A stretch of 12,949 nucleotides of DNA from Syntrophales bacterium. Its GTDB lineage: Bacteria > Desulfobacterota > Syntrophia > Syntrophales > UBA5619. A program made the position numbers and the translations under genes. This document shows, in pieces, positions 6,141-12,949 of the stretch; the first letter of the stretch is position 1; every line of letters starts with the position of its first letter. Where the stretch lies: NCBI GenBank assembly GCA_028712015.1, contig JAQTRB010000028.1:1-12949 (forward strand), in the 5' to 3' direction. The notes under the pieces were generated by a model. It did no database searches and was not told the DNA's origin. It saw only the letters and a list, made by a program, of their open reading frames with translations.

Positions 6141-6259
6141 CCTGCTGACCGTCATGGATGCCGATGGTCCAGCAGGCCTTCCCAAAAGATCACCCGCGTT
6201 ATATCCTGTATGTTGCAGCAAAAACCGTCCCGACGGTTGCTTCCCCGAAAAGGGGAAGC
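6141..6259 (+). promoter_or_regulatory. Structured leader upstream of dctP with three inverted repeats
   Basis: Three inverted repeats lie in this 5' region. The first pairs 6141-6153 with 6163-6176: thirteen pairs with one bulged C (6169) and a nine-base loop. The second is AACCGTC (6223-6229) against GACGGTT (6232-6238), with two bases between. The third, directly adjacent, is a perfect eight-base stem GCTTCCCC (6239-6246) and GGGGAAGC (6252-6259) closed by GAAAA. TTGCAGCAA (6213-6221) is a further short palindrome. None is followed by a T tract on this strand. They could be operators for a regulator, message-stabilising structures, or a regulatory leader. No known riboswitch class was recognised. 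Confidence 0.5.
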
Positions 6260-6330
6260 ATAACCCGAATGCAATCGGCGTTCGCTCCGCGGAACCCATT
6301 GCGAATCCAACAGACGGAAAAGGAGAACTT

Positions 6331-7365
6331 ATGAAAAAGTCATGGCTTACCATCATCACGACGGTTCTGATGGCAGCCGTCGTTTTCGCGCCGACAGGCG
6401 CTTCCGAAGTGCGGGCCGCAACGACGCAGCTCACCTACAGTGTCTTCTTCCCGGCGAGCCACGGCCAGGCAAAGGAAGGCGAAGCCTGGGCGAGGGAAAT
6501 TGAAAAAAGGACCAGCGGACAGCTCAAGATCAACGTGCTGGCGGGCGGGGCGCTGACCCCGGCGGACCAGTGTTTCGACGGAACTCTGAAGGGGATCTCC
6601 GATATCGGCATGTCCTGCTTTGCTTACACGCGGGGACGTTTCCCGATCATGGAGGTCCTCGATCTGCCGATGGGATACCCAAACGGCCGGGTGGCAACCC
6701 GTGTCGCCAACGAGTTCTTCAAGAAGTTCATGCCGAAGGAGCTGGAAGGGGTAAAGCTGCTTTACATCCATGCCCACGGGCCCGGACTTCTCCATACGAA
6801 ACAGCCGATCACCACACTGGAACAGCTCAAGGGGATGAAGATACGCTCCACGGGGTTGAGCGCCAAGGTCGCTGAGGCGTTGGGGGCCGTACCGGTGGCC
6901 ATGCCTCAGGGACAGACCTACGAGGCGCTCCAGAAGGGCGTCGTCGAGGGAACGTTCGCCCCGATCGAGACCCTGAAGGGTTGGAAGCAGGCGGATGTGA
7001 TCAAGTCGACGACGGATTGTTCCGGCATCGGTTACACAACGGCAATGTTCGTCGTGATGAACCTCAAAAAGTGGAACAGCCTCCCCGCCGATGTCCGGAA
7101 GGTTATGGAGGAGGTCAGCGCCCAATGGATCGATATCCATGGAAAGGTATGGGACCAGCTCGACCGGGAAGGACGCGACTACACCCTCGGCCTGGGGAAC
7201 AAAATCGTCCCTCTGTCCGCGGAGGAAAACGCCCGGTGGAAGAAAGCGGTCCGGCCGATCCTTGACGACTACATCAAGGATGTTTCGGCCAAAGGGCTGC
7301 CCGCCGACAAGGCGGTGAAGGAAGTTGAGACCCTGATCCTCCAATACGGAAAGCTGTACAAATAA
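6331..7365 (+). CDS. dctP: TRAP transporter substrate-binding protein DctP
   Basis: The periplasmic binding protein of a tripartite ATP-independent transporter; it captures an organic acid and hands it to the DctQ-DctM membrane complex. At 344 residues it has the usual length. A signal peptide spans residues 1-29 or so (basic MKK, hydrophobic 6-20, cleavage after VRA). The mature protein follows the DctP pattern: LTYSVFFPASHGQAKEGEAWA, TSGQLKINVLAGGAL, and GMKIRSTG, in which Arg172 occupies the position of the conserved arginine that binds the substrate carboxylate. The ligand cannot be told from sequence by eye; a carboxylate is the family norm. The ATG at 6331 is preceded by AAAAGGAG with good spacing; the longer frame from 6154 runs through the leader and is not used. 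dctQ begins 15 bp after the stop. Confidence 0.95.
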   Translation: MKKSWLTIITTVLMAAVVFAPTGASEVRAATTQLTYSVFFPASHGQAKEGEAWAREIEKRTSGQLKINVLAGGALTPADQCFDGTLKGISDIGMSCFAYTRGRFPIMEVLDLPMGYPNGRVATRVANEFFKKFMPKELEGVKLLYIHAHGPGLLHTKQPITTLEQLKGMKIRSTGLSAKVAEALGAVPVAMPQGQTYEALQKGVVEGTFAPIETLKGWKQADVIKSTTDCSGIGYTTAMFVVMNLKKWNSLPADVRKVMEEVSAQWIDIHGKVWDQLDREGRDYTLGLGNKIVPLSAEENARWKKAVRPILDDYIKDVSAKGLPADKAVKEVETLILQYGKLYK

Positions 7366-7380
7366 CCGAAAAGAAACGTC

Positions 7381-7866
7381 ATGATCCATATTCATCAAGG
7401 ACTCGTCCGGGTCAGCAGCCTTTTCAACGCGGTGGCCAGCGCCGCGGTCGTCGCGATGATGCTGCTGACCTGCGCCGACGTCCTTCTGCGGCTGCTGCGT
7501 CATCCGATACCGGGGACCTATGAACTCGTCGGTTTCCTGGGAACCCTCATCGTCTCGTTTGCCCTGGCGTTGACCTCGCTGGAAAAAGGACATATCGCCG
7601 TCGAAATCCTGGCGGCAAAGCTGCCCGCGCGCATCCAGTTCGCCCTCGATGCCGTCGCCTCGCTGATCGGCGCTTCCCTGTTCGGCCTGATCGCCTGGCA
7701 GAGCTGGATCTATGCCGCGGACATGCGACAGAGCGGCGAGGTCTCGGTAACCCTGACCATGCCGATCCACCCGTTCATTTACGGGATCGCGGCCGGATGC
7801 GCGCTGCTGGTTCTGGTCCTGCTGAGCGACGGCCTGCGCGCCGTCATCCGGACGGTGAAACCATGA
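7381..7866 (+). CDS. dctQ: TRAP transporter small permease subunit DctQ
   Basis: The small membrane subunit of the TRAP transporter, which pairs with DctM in the inner membrane. The 161 residues contain four hydrophobic helices, at about 15-37, 48-66, 85-107 and 130-150. The stretch between and after the first two, GTYELVGFLGTLIVSFALAL followed by LEKGHIAVEIL, is the family signature. The start at 7381 lies 15 bp after dctP; no strong Shine-Dalgarno sequence is visible (only AAAGAAA), so translation may rely on coupling to dctP. The stop overlaps the dctM start by four bases (ATGA at 7863-7866). In some TRAP systems this subunit is fused to DctM; here it is separate. Confidence 0.94.
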   Translation: MIHIHQGLVRVSSLFNAVASAAVVAMMLLTCADVLLRLLRHPIPGTYELVGFLGTLIVSFALALTSLEKGHIAVEILAAKLPARIQFALDAVASLIGASLFGLIAWQSWIYAADMRQSGEVSVTLTMPIHPFIYGIAAGCALLVLVLLSDGLRAVIRTVKP

Positions 7867-9164
7867 CGCCCATCTCCGCAGGCCTCCTCGGCTTCGCGCT
7901 CCTCATCGTTCTGATGTTCGCCCGAATCCCCGTCGGATTCGTCATGACCATCGTCGGCTTCCTCGGTTTCGGCTTGTTAACCTCCTGGGATGCCTCCCTA
8001 AACCTGCTCGCGCGCGACTTCTTCTCCGTCTTCGGTTCCTATAACCTGACGGTCATCCCGCTGTTCGTCCTGATGGGGCAGATATCCTACCACGCGGGAA
8101 TTAGCGGCCGGCTATTCAACGCCGCCCACAAGTTTCTGGGGCATCTTCCCGGAGGACTGGCCATCGCCACGATCGGGGCCTGCGCCGGGTTTTCGGCAAT
8201 CTGCGGCTCGACCAGCGCCACGGCGGCAACAATGGCTTCCGTCGCGCTGCCGGAGATGAAAAAATACCGTTATGATCCTGCGCTGGCCACAGGCGTCATC
8301 GCCGCCGGCGGCAGTCTCGGCATCCTCATCCCGCCGAGCACGATCTTCATCATTTATGGGATCATGACGGAGCAGTCCGTGGGCAAGCTCTTCATGGCCG
8401 GCATCCTGCCCGGAATATTGCTCACCGTTCTTTTCATCCTCACCATCGTGGTCTGGACCCGTCTCAAGCCGGATCTATGTATCCCCGCGCCCAGGGCGTC
8501 CTTCCGGGAGCGAATCGCATCACTCTCCGGCCTGATCGAAACCTTTCTGCTTTTCTTCCTGGTCATGGGAGGACTCTTCATCGGTTTCTTCACGCCGACC
8601 GAAGCCGCCGGCATCGGGGCCTTCGGAACGATGGTCATTGCGCTGATCGGACGCCATCTGAGCTGGCAGGGTTTCAAGCGTTCCCTGAACGAAACCACGC
8701 GAATCTCCTGCATGATCCTGGTCATCGTCGCCGGCGCGACCGTCTTCGGCCACTTCCTCGCCGTGACGACCATCCCGGCGCAAATCGGCCAATGGGTGGC
8801 GGGGCTCCCCCTGTCGTCCTTCGTGATCATCGGTCTGGTCATCCTGGTCTATCTGTTCCTCGGCTGCCTGATGGACTCTCTGGCGATGATCATGTTGACC
8901 ATCCCGGTCTTCTATCCGGTGGTCAACACCCTCGGCTATGATCCTGTCTGGTTCGGCGTCGTGATCGTTCTGGTCGCGGAGATGGGGGTGATCACCCCGC
9001 CGGTGGGGATCAACGTCTACGTCGTTGCCGGAGTTGCGCGGGACGTTCCGCTCCAGACGATCTTCCGGGGGGCGGCCAACATGATGGTTGCGTTGCTTCT
9101 GACGGCGTTGCTTTTGATATTCTTCCCGCAGATCGCCCTGTTTCTGCCGGGTTTCATGAAATAA
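7863..9164 (+). CDS. dctM: TRAP transporter large permease subunit DctM
   Basis: The large inner-membrane subunit that moves the substrate using the sodium or proton gradient. The 433 residues are almost entirely hydrophobic helices, fitting the 10-12 segments of the DctM family. Clear signatures are MFARIPVGFVMT near the N-terminus, VIPLFVLMGQI, the re-entrant loop GSTSATAATMASVALPEMKK, GGSLGILIPPSTIFIIYG, FTPTEAAGIGAFG, and EMGVITPPVGINVYVVAG near the C-terminus. The frame opens earlier (7797) but the ATG at 7863 is chosen: it overlaps the dctQ stop, GGTGA lies upstream, and the hydrophobic N-terminus begins there. The CoA-ligase gene follows 64 bp downstream on the same strand and is probably part of the same unit. 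No truncation or frameshift is seen. Confidence 0.96.
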   Translation: MTPISAGLLGFALLIVLMFARIPVGFVMTIVGFLGFGLLTSWDASLNLLARDFFSVFGSYNLTVIPLFVLMGQISYHAGISGRLFNAAHKFLGHLPGGLAIATIGACAGFSAICGSTSATAATMASVALPEMKKYRYDPALATGVIAAGGSLGILIPPSTIFIIYGIMTEQSVGKLFMAGILPGILLTVLFILTIVVWTRLKPDLCIPAPRASFRERIASLSGLIETFLLFFLVMGGLFIGFFTPTEAAGIGAFGTMVIALIGRHLSWQGFKRSLNETTRISCMILVIVAGATVFGHFLAVTTIPAQIGQWVAGLPLSSFVIIGLVILVYLFLGCLMDSLAMIMLTIPVFYPVVNTLGYDPVWFGVVIVLVAEMGVITPPVGINVYVVAGVARDVPLQTIFRGAANMMVALLLTALLLIFFPQIALFLPGFMK

Positions 9165-9183
9165 GGTTCGCGAAAACATCGTC

Positions 9184-9203
9184 ATTCCCAAACCGGCGGG
9201 AAT
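9184..9203. repeat. ATTCCC-N8-GGGAAT palindromic element
   Basis: A perfect six-base inverted repeat with an eight-base centre in the 64-base gap between dctM and the acyl-CoA synthetase gene, within the context GTCATTCCC to GGGAATCC. It matches the form of short dispersed extragenic palindromes found in many proteobacteria (for example the dRS3 elements of Neisseria, and CATTCCCGC repeats in other genomes). Only one copy occurs in the window, so its repeat nature is inferred from general knowledge. It has no T tract on either strand and probably does not stop transcription. Confidence 0.55.
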
Positions 9204-9228
9204 CCGAAAAACATCAAAGAGAGAACGT

Positions 9229-11313
9229 ATGGATTTTTTCTTCGCGCCCCGCGGGGTCGCCGTCATCGGCGCAACGCCCAATCCGCTCAAGGGTGGAAAC
9301 GCCATCCTGAAAAACCTGCTGTCCGGATATCGGGGGGGAATCTATCCCGTCAATCCCCGTTATCCTCAGATCGACGGTTTGCGCTGTTATCCCTCCGTGA
9401 GCGCCGTTCCCGACCCGCTGGATCTGGCAATCATCTTCATTCCCGCTCCGCTGGTGACGTCGTCCGTCGAAGCGTGCGCAGCAAGAGGGGTTGCCGGGGT
9501 CATGATCGAATCGAGCGGTTTTGCCGAAACCGGTCCGGAGGGGGCCAAATACCAGTCCGAACTGAGAAAGATGGCCGTCGGGAAGCGGATCCGGATTTGG
9601 GGTCCCAATTGCATGGGGCTCGTCGACGTGAAGCACGACCGCATCTTTTCGTTTATGGACCCTCGGGCGCGCCAACGGGAATGGATCCCCGGGGATGTTT
9701 CTCTCGTGGTCCAGAGCGGCTTGCTTTCCGCCACCTTCCTCTTCGACATTATGAGCCATGGCCTGATGGGCGTCAGCAAGGTTTGCTCCGTGGGCAACAA
9801 GGTCGACGTGAACGAATGCGATCTGCTGGAGTACTTCATCGGCGATCCCGATACCCGGGTGATCGGCTTCTATCTCGAATCCTTTGCGGACGGCCGACGC
9901 TTCCTCGAAATCCGTCGACGATGCACCAAACCGATCGTCGTTCTGAAGGGGGGAAAAACCCGCAAGGGGGCGGAGGCGGCGCTCAGCCACACAGCCTCCC
10001 TCGCCGGCAACCACCGGATCATCGCCGGCGCCCTCGCGCAGTCGGGGATCATCGAGGTCAGGGACTTCCGGCAGATGACGGACGTCTGCCGAACCCTGGC
10101 GATGATGGATCCGCCGGATGCGCCCGGAGGCCGGGTTTCCGTTCTGACCTTCAGCGGCGGTGCGGGAATCGTTTCCACCGATTTTATCGAGGAGAACGGT
10201 CTCCGGTTGGCCGACCTTTCCGAAGAGACGCGGACGGCTCTACGGGGACTTTACCCCGCCTGGATGCCTGTTGCCCATCCGATCGACCTGTGGCCCGCCA
10301 TGGAAAGCCATATCGGCAAGAATGTGGACGTTTGCGGGCTTGCGCTGGAGGCCGTTCTTGCCGATCCCGGTGTGGATGCCGTCTTCCTGCACACCTTTAC
10401 AGGCAATGCCCATATCCGCCTCGATCCCGCCGATCTGGCCCGTCCGGTCCGGGCATCCGGGAAGCCGATCGTCGTCTGGCAGACCGGCCGGAGGGATGAG
10501 TCCTTTTCATTTCAGCAGCAGGCGCTTCGCTGCGGCATCCCGGTCTTCGCAGAAATCGGTAGGGCGGCAGAATGTCTGGCGGCGGTGTTGCGCGGACGTT
10601 ACCGGCCGGAACCGATCCCGGCCCCCGGTGTTCCGTGCGGGCCTTTGCCTCCGACGATTCCCGATTTGTCCGCTTTTGGCCCGGGTCCGCTGGACGAATA
10701 CGTTTCGAAGGCGCTCCTCCGGGCCTGCGGCGTCCCGACCGTCCCGGAAGCACTCATCACCCGCGTGGAACAGGTCGAGGCCGCTGCGGCCGGCCTGGGT
10801 TATCCGGTTGTGATGAAAGGACTGCTTCCGGGCACCGTCCACAAGACGGAATCCGGTCTGGTCCGGCTGGGGATCACGGATGGATCGGCCGCGCTGAGCA
10901 GCTTTACGGCATTGATGGCGCAGATGGAAGAGCGCGGAAAGGTCCTCCTCCAGAAACAGGTCTCCGGAAAAGTGGAGCTGATCCTGGGGATGGTTCGCGA
11001 TCCGCAGTTCGGTCCCTGTGTGATGTTCGGCCTGGGAGGAATCATGGCGGAGCTCTATGACGATGCGGTCTTCGCGGTCGCCCCGCTGAACCATCGGGAG
11101 GCGCTGGAGCTGATCGGCCGACTCCGCGGGCAGAAGATGCTGAACGGTTTTCGGGGGGCTGAAGCCGTTAACCGGAACGAGATCGCCCGGATCCTCGTCG
11201 CGCTCGGCGAGATCGGCCTGAGTCACACGCGGATCGTGGAGATCGACATCAATCCTCTGTTGGTCGGCCCCGAGGGCGCCGCGGCCGTGGACGCGACGAT
11301 TGTTCTGAAGTGA
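9229..11313 (+). CDS. ADP-forming acyl-CoA synthetase (fused acetate--CoA ligase family)
   Basis: A 694-residue NDP-forming acyl-CoA synthetase with the alpha and beta parts in one chain. Order: CoA-binding domain (about 1-135; GVAVIGATPNPLKGGN, then GPNCMG at 125-130), two succinyl-CoA-ligase-like domains (about 150-460), and a C-terminal ATP-grasp domain (about 475-694). Two histidine sites fit the mobile phosphohistidine mechanism: His254 in SHTASLAG and His538 in GTVHKTESG. The enzyme interconverts a carboxylate, CoA and ATP with acyl-CoA, ADP and phosphate. It lacks the GNAT domain of the protein acetyltransferase Pat. The acyl specificity is not readable by eye; acetate is only the family default. 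It starts at 9229 behind a modest GAGAGA site, 64 bp after dctM, suggesting that the imported acid is activated by this enzyme or that it conserves energy from its product. Confidence 0.92.
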   Translation: MDFFFAPRGVAVIGATPNPLKGGNAILKNLLSGYRGGIYPVNPRYPQIDGLRCYPSVSAVPDPLDLAIIFIPAPLVTSSVEACAARGVAGVMIESSGFAETGPEGAKYQSELRKMAVGKRIRIWGPNCMGLVDVKHDRIFSFMDPRARQREWIPGDVSLVVQSGLLSATFLFDIMSHGLMGVSKVCSVGNKVDVNECDLLEYFIGDPDTRVIGFYLESFADGRRFLEIRRRCTKPIVVLKGGKTRKGAEAALSHTASLAGNHRIIAGALAQSGIIEVRDFRQMTDVCRTLAMMDPPDAPGGRVSVLTFSGGAGIVSTDFIEENGLRLADLSEETRTALRGLYPAWMPVAHPIDLWPAMESHIGKNVDVCGLALEAVLADPGVDAVFLHTFTGNAHIRLDPADLARPVRASGKPIVVWQTGRRDESFSFQQQALRCGIPVFAEIGRAAECLAAVLRGRYRPEPIPAPGVPCGPLPPTIPDLSAFGPGPLDEYVSKALLRACGVPTVPEALITRVEQVEAAAAGLGYPVVMKGLLPGTVHKTESGLVRLGITDGSAALSSFTALMAQMEERGKVLLQKQVSGKVELILGMVRDPQFGPCVMFGLGGIMAELYDDAVFAVAPLNHREALELIGRLRGQKMLNGFRGAEAVNRNEIARILVALGEIGLSHTRIVEIDINPLLVGPEGAAAVDATIVLK

Positions 11314-11418
11314 GATTCCCGTCGATCTACCGAATGTCCTGGCGGTTGCGCGGCGGACACAACGGCCGCGGGACTTCCCACTCGGTTGCGGCGCCGGGGG
11401 AGACCCGCGCTGCCGGTC
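11314..11418. other. Convergent junction between the CoA-ligase gene and lspA
   Basis: The 105 bases between two converging genes are very GC-rich. A stem CGCGGC (11349-11354) with GCCGCG (11365-11370) and a ten-base loop is visible, and CGGTTGCG occurs twice (11343-11350 and 11383-11390). No T tract follows on either strand, so I see no proper intrinsic terminator; Rho-dependent termination is possible. Confidence 0.4.
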
Positions 11419-11922
11419 CTAGTCATCCTTCCTTTCATTCCTGCGCCGCAGCAGCAGCATCGCCAGGAGAACCGCCCCGACGGTAATGGCGGAATCGGCA
11501 ACGTTGAAGGCCGGCCAATGATGCGCGCCGATATAGACATCGAGGAAATCCACCACCTCGCCGAAGCGGACACGGTCGATGAGATTGCCCAACGCCCCGC
11601 TGAGGATCAACGCCAAGGAAACAACCAGCGACCGATCGTGGATCGCGGTCTGCCGGAGATAGTGCAGGATCAGCAGGATCGCCGCCACGGTCACCGCCAG
11701 GAAGAAAAGGGAGCGGAACAGGGGCGAGGCGGAGGCCAGGAAACCGAAGGCGGCGCCGGGGTTGCGCACATGGACGACGTTGAAGAATCCGTCGATCACC
11801 GCAAAACCATCGTGGAGCTTGAGTATCGCGATGATCCAGGCCTTCGACAGTTGATCCAGCAGGACCACGAGGACGACAACCGCCAAAAAGAGGATGTTTT
11901 TCTTCTGCAAAACCGGCCTCAT
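11419..11922 (-). CDS. lspA: Prolipoprotein signal peptidase LspA
   Basis: LspA is the inner-membrane aspartyl protease (signal peptidase II) that cuts the signal peptide from diacylglyceryl-modified prolipoproteins. The 167 residues carry four membrane helices, at about 9-30, 70-88, 98-114 and 141-159. Conserved motifs are LDQLSKAW (22-29), VRNPGAAFG (52-60), GALGNLIDR (109-117), VVDFLDV (123-129) and FNVADSAITVG (139-149). Asp125 and Asp143 fit the catalytic pair. The frame continues upstream to 12066 inside ileS, but the ATG at 11922 gives the standard N-terminus and length; the Shine-Dalgarno match is weak (GGGA). It follows the ileS stop by 56 bp, the common ileS-lspA order. The basic tail RRRNERKDD is usual. 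The lipoprotein at 2761-3483 would be among its substrates. Confidence 0.97.
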   Translation of the reverse strand: MRPVLQKKNILFLAVVVLVVLLDQLSKAWIIAILKLHDGFAVIDGFFNVVHVRNPGAAFGFLASASPLFRSLFFLAVTVAAILLILHYLRQTAIHDRSLVVSLALILSGALGNLIDRVRFGEVVDFLDVYIGAHHWPAFNVADSAITVGAVLLAMLLLRRRNERKDD

Positions 11923-11978
11923 CGTTTCAAAGTCCCATCCGTCGCGGCTCTCTGTTGGGCGCCCGCCCGACGATCCTG

Positions 11979-12949
11979 TTACAGATTTTGCAGGCAGCGG
12001 GCACAGATCGTCGGATGATCGGCATTTTCGCCCACCGTAGCGTTGTAATTCCAGCAGCGGTTGCACTTGGCCCCCGTCGCGCGGCTCACGCCGACCAGAA
12101 GCCCGGGAATCTCTGCGCTGCGGTAAGGCTCACCGATCTTGTCGGCCTCGACCACGGACAGATCGGAGATGATCAGAAGCGTCCTCAAGTCCTCCACATG
12201 GGTCTCCAGCAGGGGCCGTAGACTCTCCGGGGCCGCGACAGCCACGGCGGCGTCGAGCGAATGGCCGACGGTCTTGTTCTGTCGGGCCGCTTCGATCGCC
12301 TTGGCCACTTCACCCTTGACGGTGATGAGCGCATTCCATTTCTCGGCCAGTTCCGGCTGGACCAGAGCGGCATTCACCTCGGGAAGCTGCGTCAGGTGGA
12401 CGCTTTCGGCCTTTCCGGGGCACGCGGGCAGGGCCAGCCACACCTCCTCCGCGGTGAAGGTAAGGATCGGGGCCAGAAGCCGGACCATGCTCTCCAGAAT
12501 CTCCTTCATCGCCGTCTGGGACGACCGGCGCGCCCTGGATGCCGCCTTCGAGGTATAAAGCCGGTCCTTGAGGACATCCAGGTAGAGGGAAGAGAGATCC
12601 ACCGTGCAGAAATTGTAGAGGATCGTGTAGACCATGTGGAACTGATAATTTTCGTACGCTTCGCGCACCCGCCGGATCACCTCCTGGAGGCGGTGGAGGA
12701 TCCAGCGGTCCATCTCCTCCATCTCCCCATAGGGCACGGCATCCGTCGCCGGGTCGAAGTCGTAGAGGTTCCCCAGGATGAACCGGCTGGTGTTCCGGAT
12801 CCGCCGGTAAGCCTCGACCAGGCGCTTGAGGATCTCCTCGGAAACCCGGATGTCCTCGGTGTAATCCGCGGCGGCCACCCAGAGCCGGAGGATCTCGGCG
12901 CCGTACTGGTCGATGATCGTCTGCGAGTTGATGACGTTCCCCACCGACT
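11979..12949 (-). CDS. ileS: Isoleucyl-tRNA synthetase IleS, C-terminal third (partial)
   Basis: IleS charges tRNA-Ile with isoleucine and edits mischarged valine. About 322 residues before the stop are visible; the frame is open through the right edge. The window begins inside the KMSKS active-site loop: the first complete codons read S-V-G-N-V-I, as in KMSKSVGN. The anticodon-binding helical domain follows (ADYTEDIRVSEEILKRLVEAYRRIRNT and on). The C-terminal zinc-binding module has CNRCW and CARC (two CxxC pairs) just before the end, as in the bacterial, zinc-containing IleS type. The nucleotide-binding and editing domains lie outside the window. lspA follows 56 bp downstream on the same strand. 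The identification is secure. Confidence 0.98.
   Translation of the reverse strand, partial: SVGNVINSQTIIDQYGAEILRLWVAAADYTEDIRVSEEILKRLVEAYRRIRNTSRFILGNLYDFDPATDAVPYGEMEEMDRWILHRLQEVIRRVREAYENYQFHMVYTILYNFCTVDLSSLYLDVLKDRLYTSKAASRARRSSQTAMKEILESMVRLLAPILTFTAEEVWLALPACPGKAESVHLTQLPEVNAALVQPELAEKWNALITVKGEVAKAIEAARQNKTVGHSLDAAVAVAAPESLRPLLETHVEDLRTLLIISDLSVVEADKIGEPYRSAEIPGLLVGVSRATGAKCNRCWNYNATVGENADHPTICARCLQNL

Noticed and set aside
6223..6238. Minus-strand terminator reading of the AACCGTC/GACGGTT hairpin followed by TTTTT
   Set aside because: There is no minus-strand gene to its right that would need it; all genes there to 11313 are on the plus strand. I treat it as part of the dctP leader instead.
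6013..6330. Sigma-54 promoter upstream of dctP, as found for classical dct genes
   Set aside because: I found no GG-N10-GC element with a reasonable TGGCAC/TTGC context in this region.
6340..7770. A 476-codon minus-strand open frame opposite dctP and dctQ
   Set aside because: Its translation is rich in Arg, Gln, His and Asp with no recognisable motif, and it mirrors well-identified dctP and dctQ. It is a shadow of GC-rich coding sequence.
8520..10499. Long open frames in other phases across dctM and the acyl-CoA synthetase gene (8520-9305, 9214-10014, 9474-10499)
   Set aside because: All overlap confidently identified genes, and their products are low-complexity and charged without motifs.
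1..12949. CRISPR array, tRNA or rRNA genes, insertion sequences, phage or toxin-antitoxin genes
   Set aside because: No regularly spaced repeats, no tRNA-like cloverleaf or CCA end, and no transposase, integrase or toxin-like product was recognised on either strand.

Overview
The window is a GC-rich, densely packed bacterial chromosome segment from a Gram-negative organism. Gene content and order best fit a Desulfobacterota-like (Syntrophus-type, 'deltaproteobacterial') anaerobe. The signs are a long-form HisG without HisZ, separate hisI and hisE, yqeY in front of dnaG, an ileS-lspA pair, a TRAP transporter, and an NDP-forming acyl-CoA synthetase. The taxonomic call is inference; there is no rRNA gene here.

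There are three blocks. (1) Positions 1-5478, minus strand: a promoter at 5450-5478 starts hisI-hisG-hisB and a lipoprotein gene of unknown function. A strong intrinsic terminator (2691-2725) follows, then hisA and a HIT-family hydrolase. A second promoter-like element (1485-1512) precedes yqeY-dnaG; dnaG runs off the left edge. (2) Positions 5576-11313, plus strand: a small two-helix membrane protein with a coiled-coil tail stands alone between a promoter-like element and a weak terminator. A long leader with several inverted repeats follows, then dctP-dctQ-dctM (a tripartite carboxylate transporter) and a fused ADP-forming acyl-CoA synthetase. (3) Positions 11419-12949, minus strand: lspA and the C-terminal third of ileS, which runs off the right edge just inside the KMSKS motif. 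Blocks 2 and 3 converge.

The minus-strand blocks are housekeeping: histidine synthesis, DNA priming, tRNA charging and lipoprotein maturation. The plus-strand block reads as a module that imports an unknown organic acid and could activate it to a CoA thioester. The histidine set is partial: hisA, B, G and I are present; hisC, D, E, F and H are not in the window.

I found no defence system, prophage, insertion sequence, CRISPR array, tRNA or rRNA. Most of the window is ordinary. The parts worth a second look are regulatory or unassigned: the terminator abutting the hisA ribosome binding site, with a possible competing hairpin; the dctP leader; the lipoprotein inside the his cluster; and the transporter plus CoA-ligase pairing.
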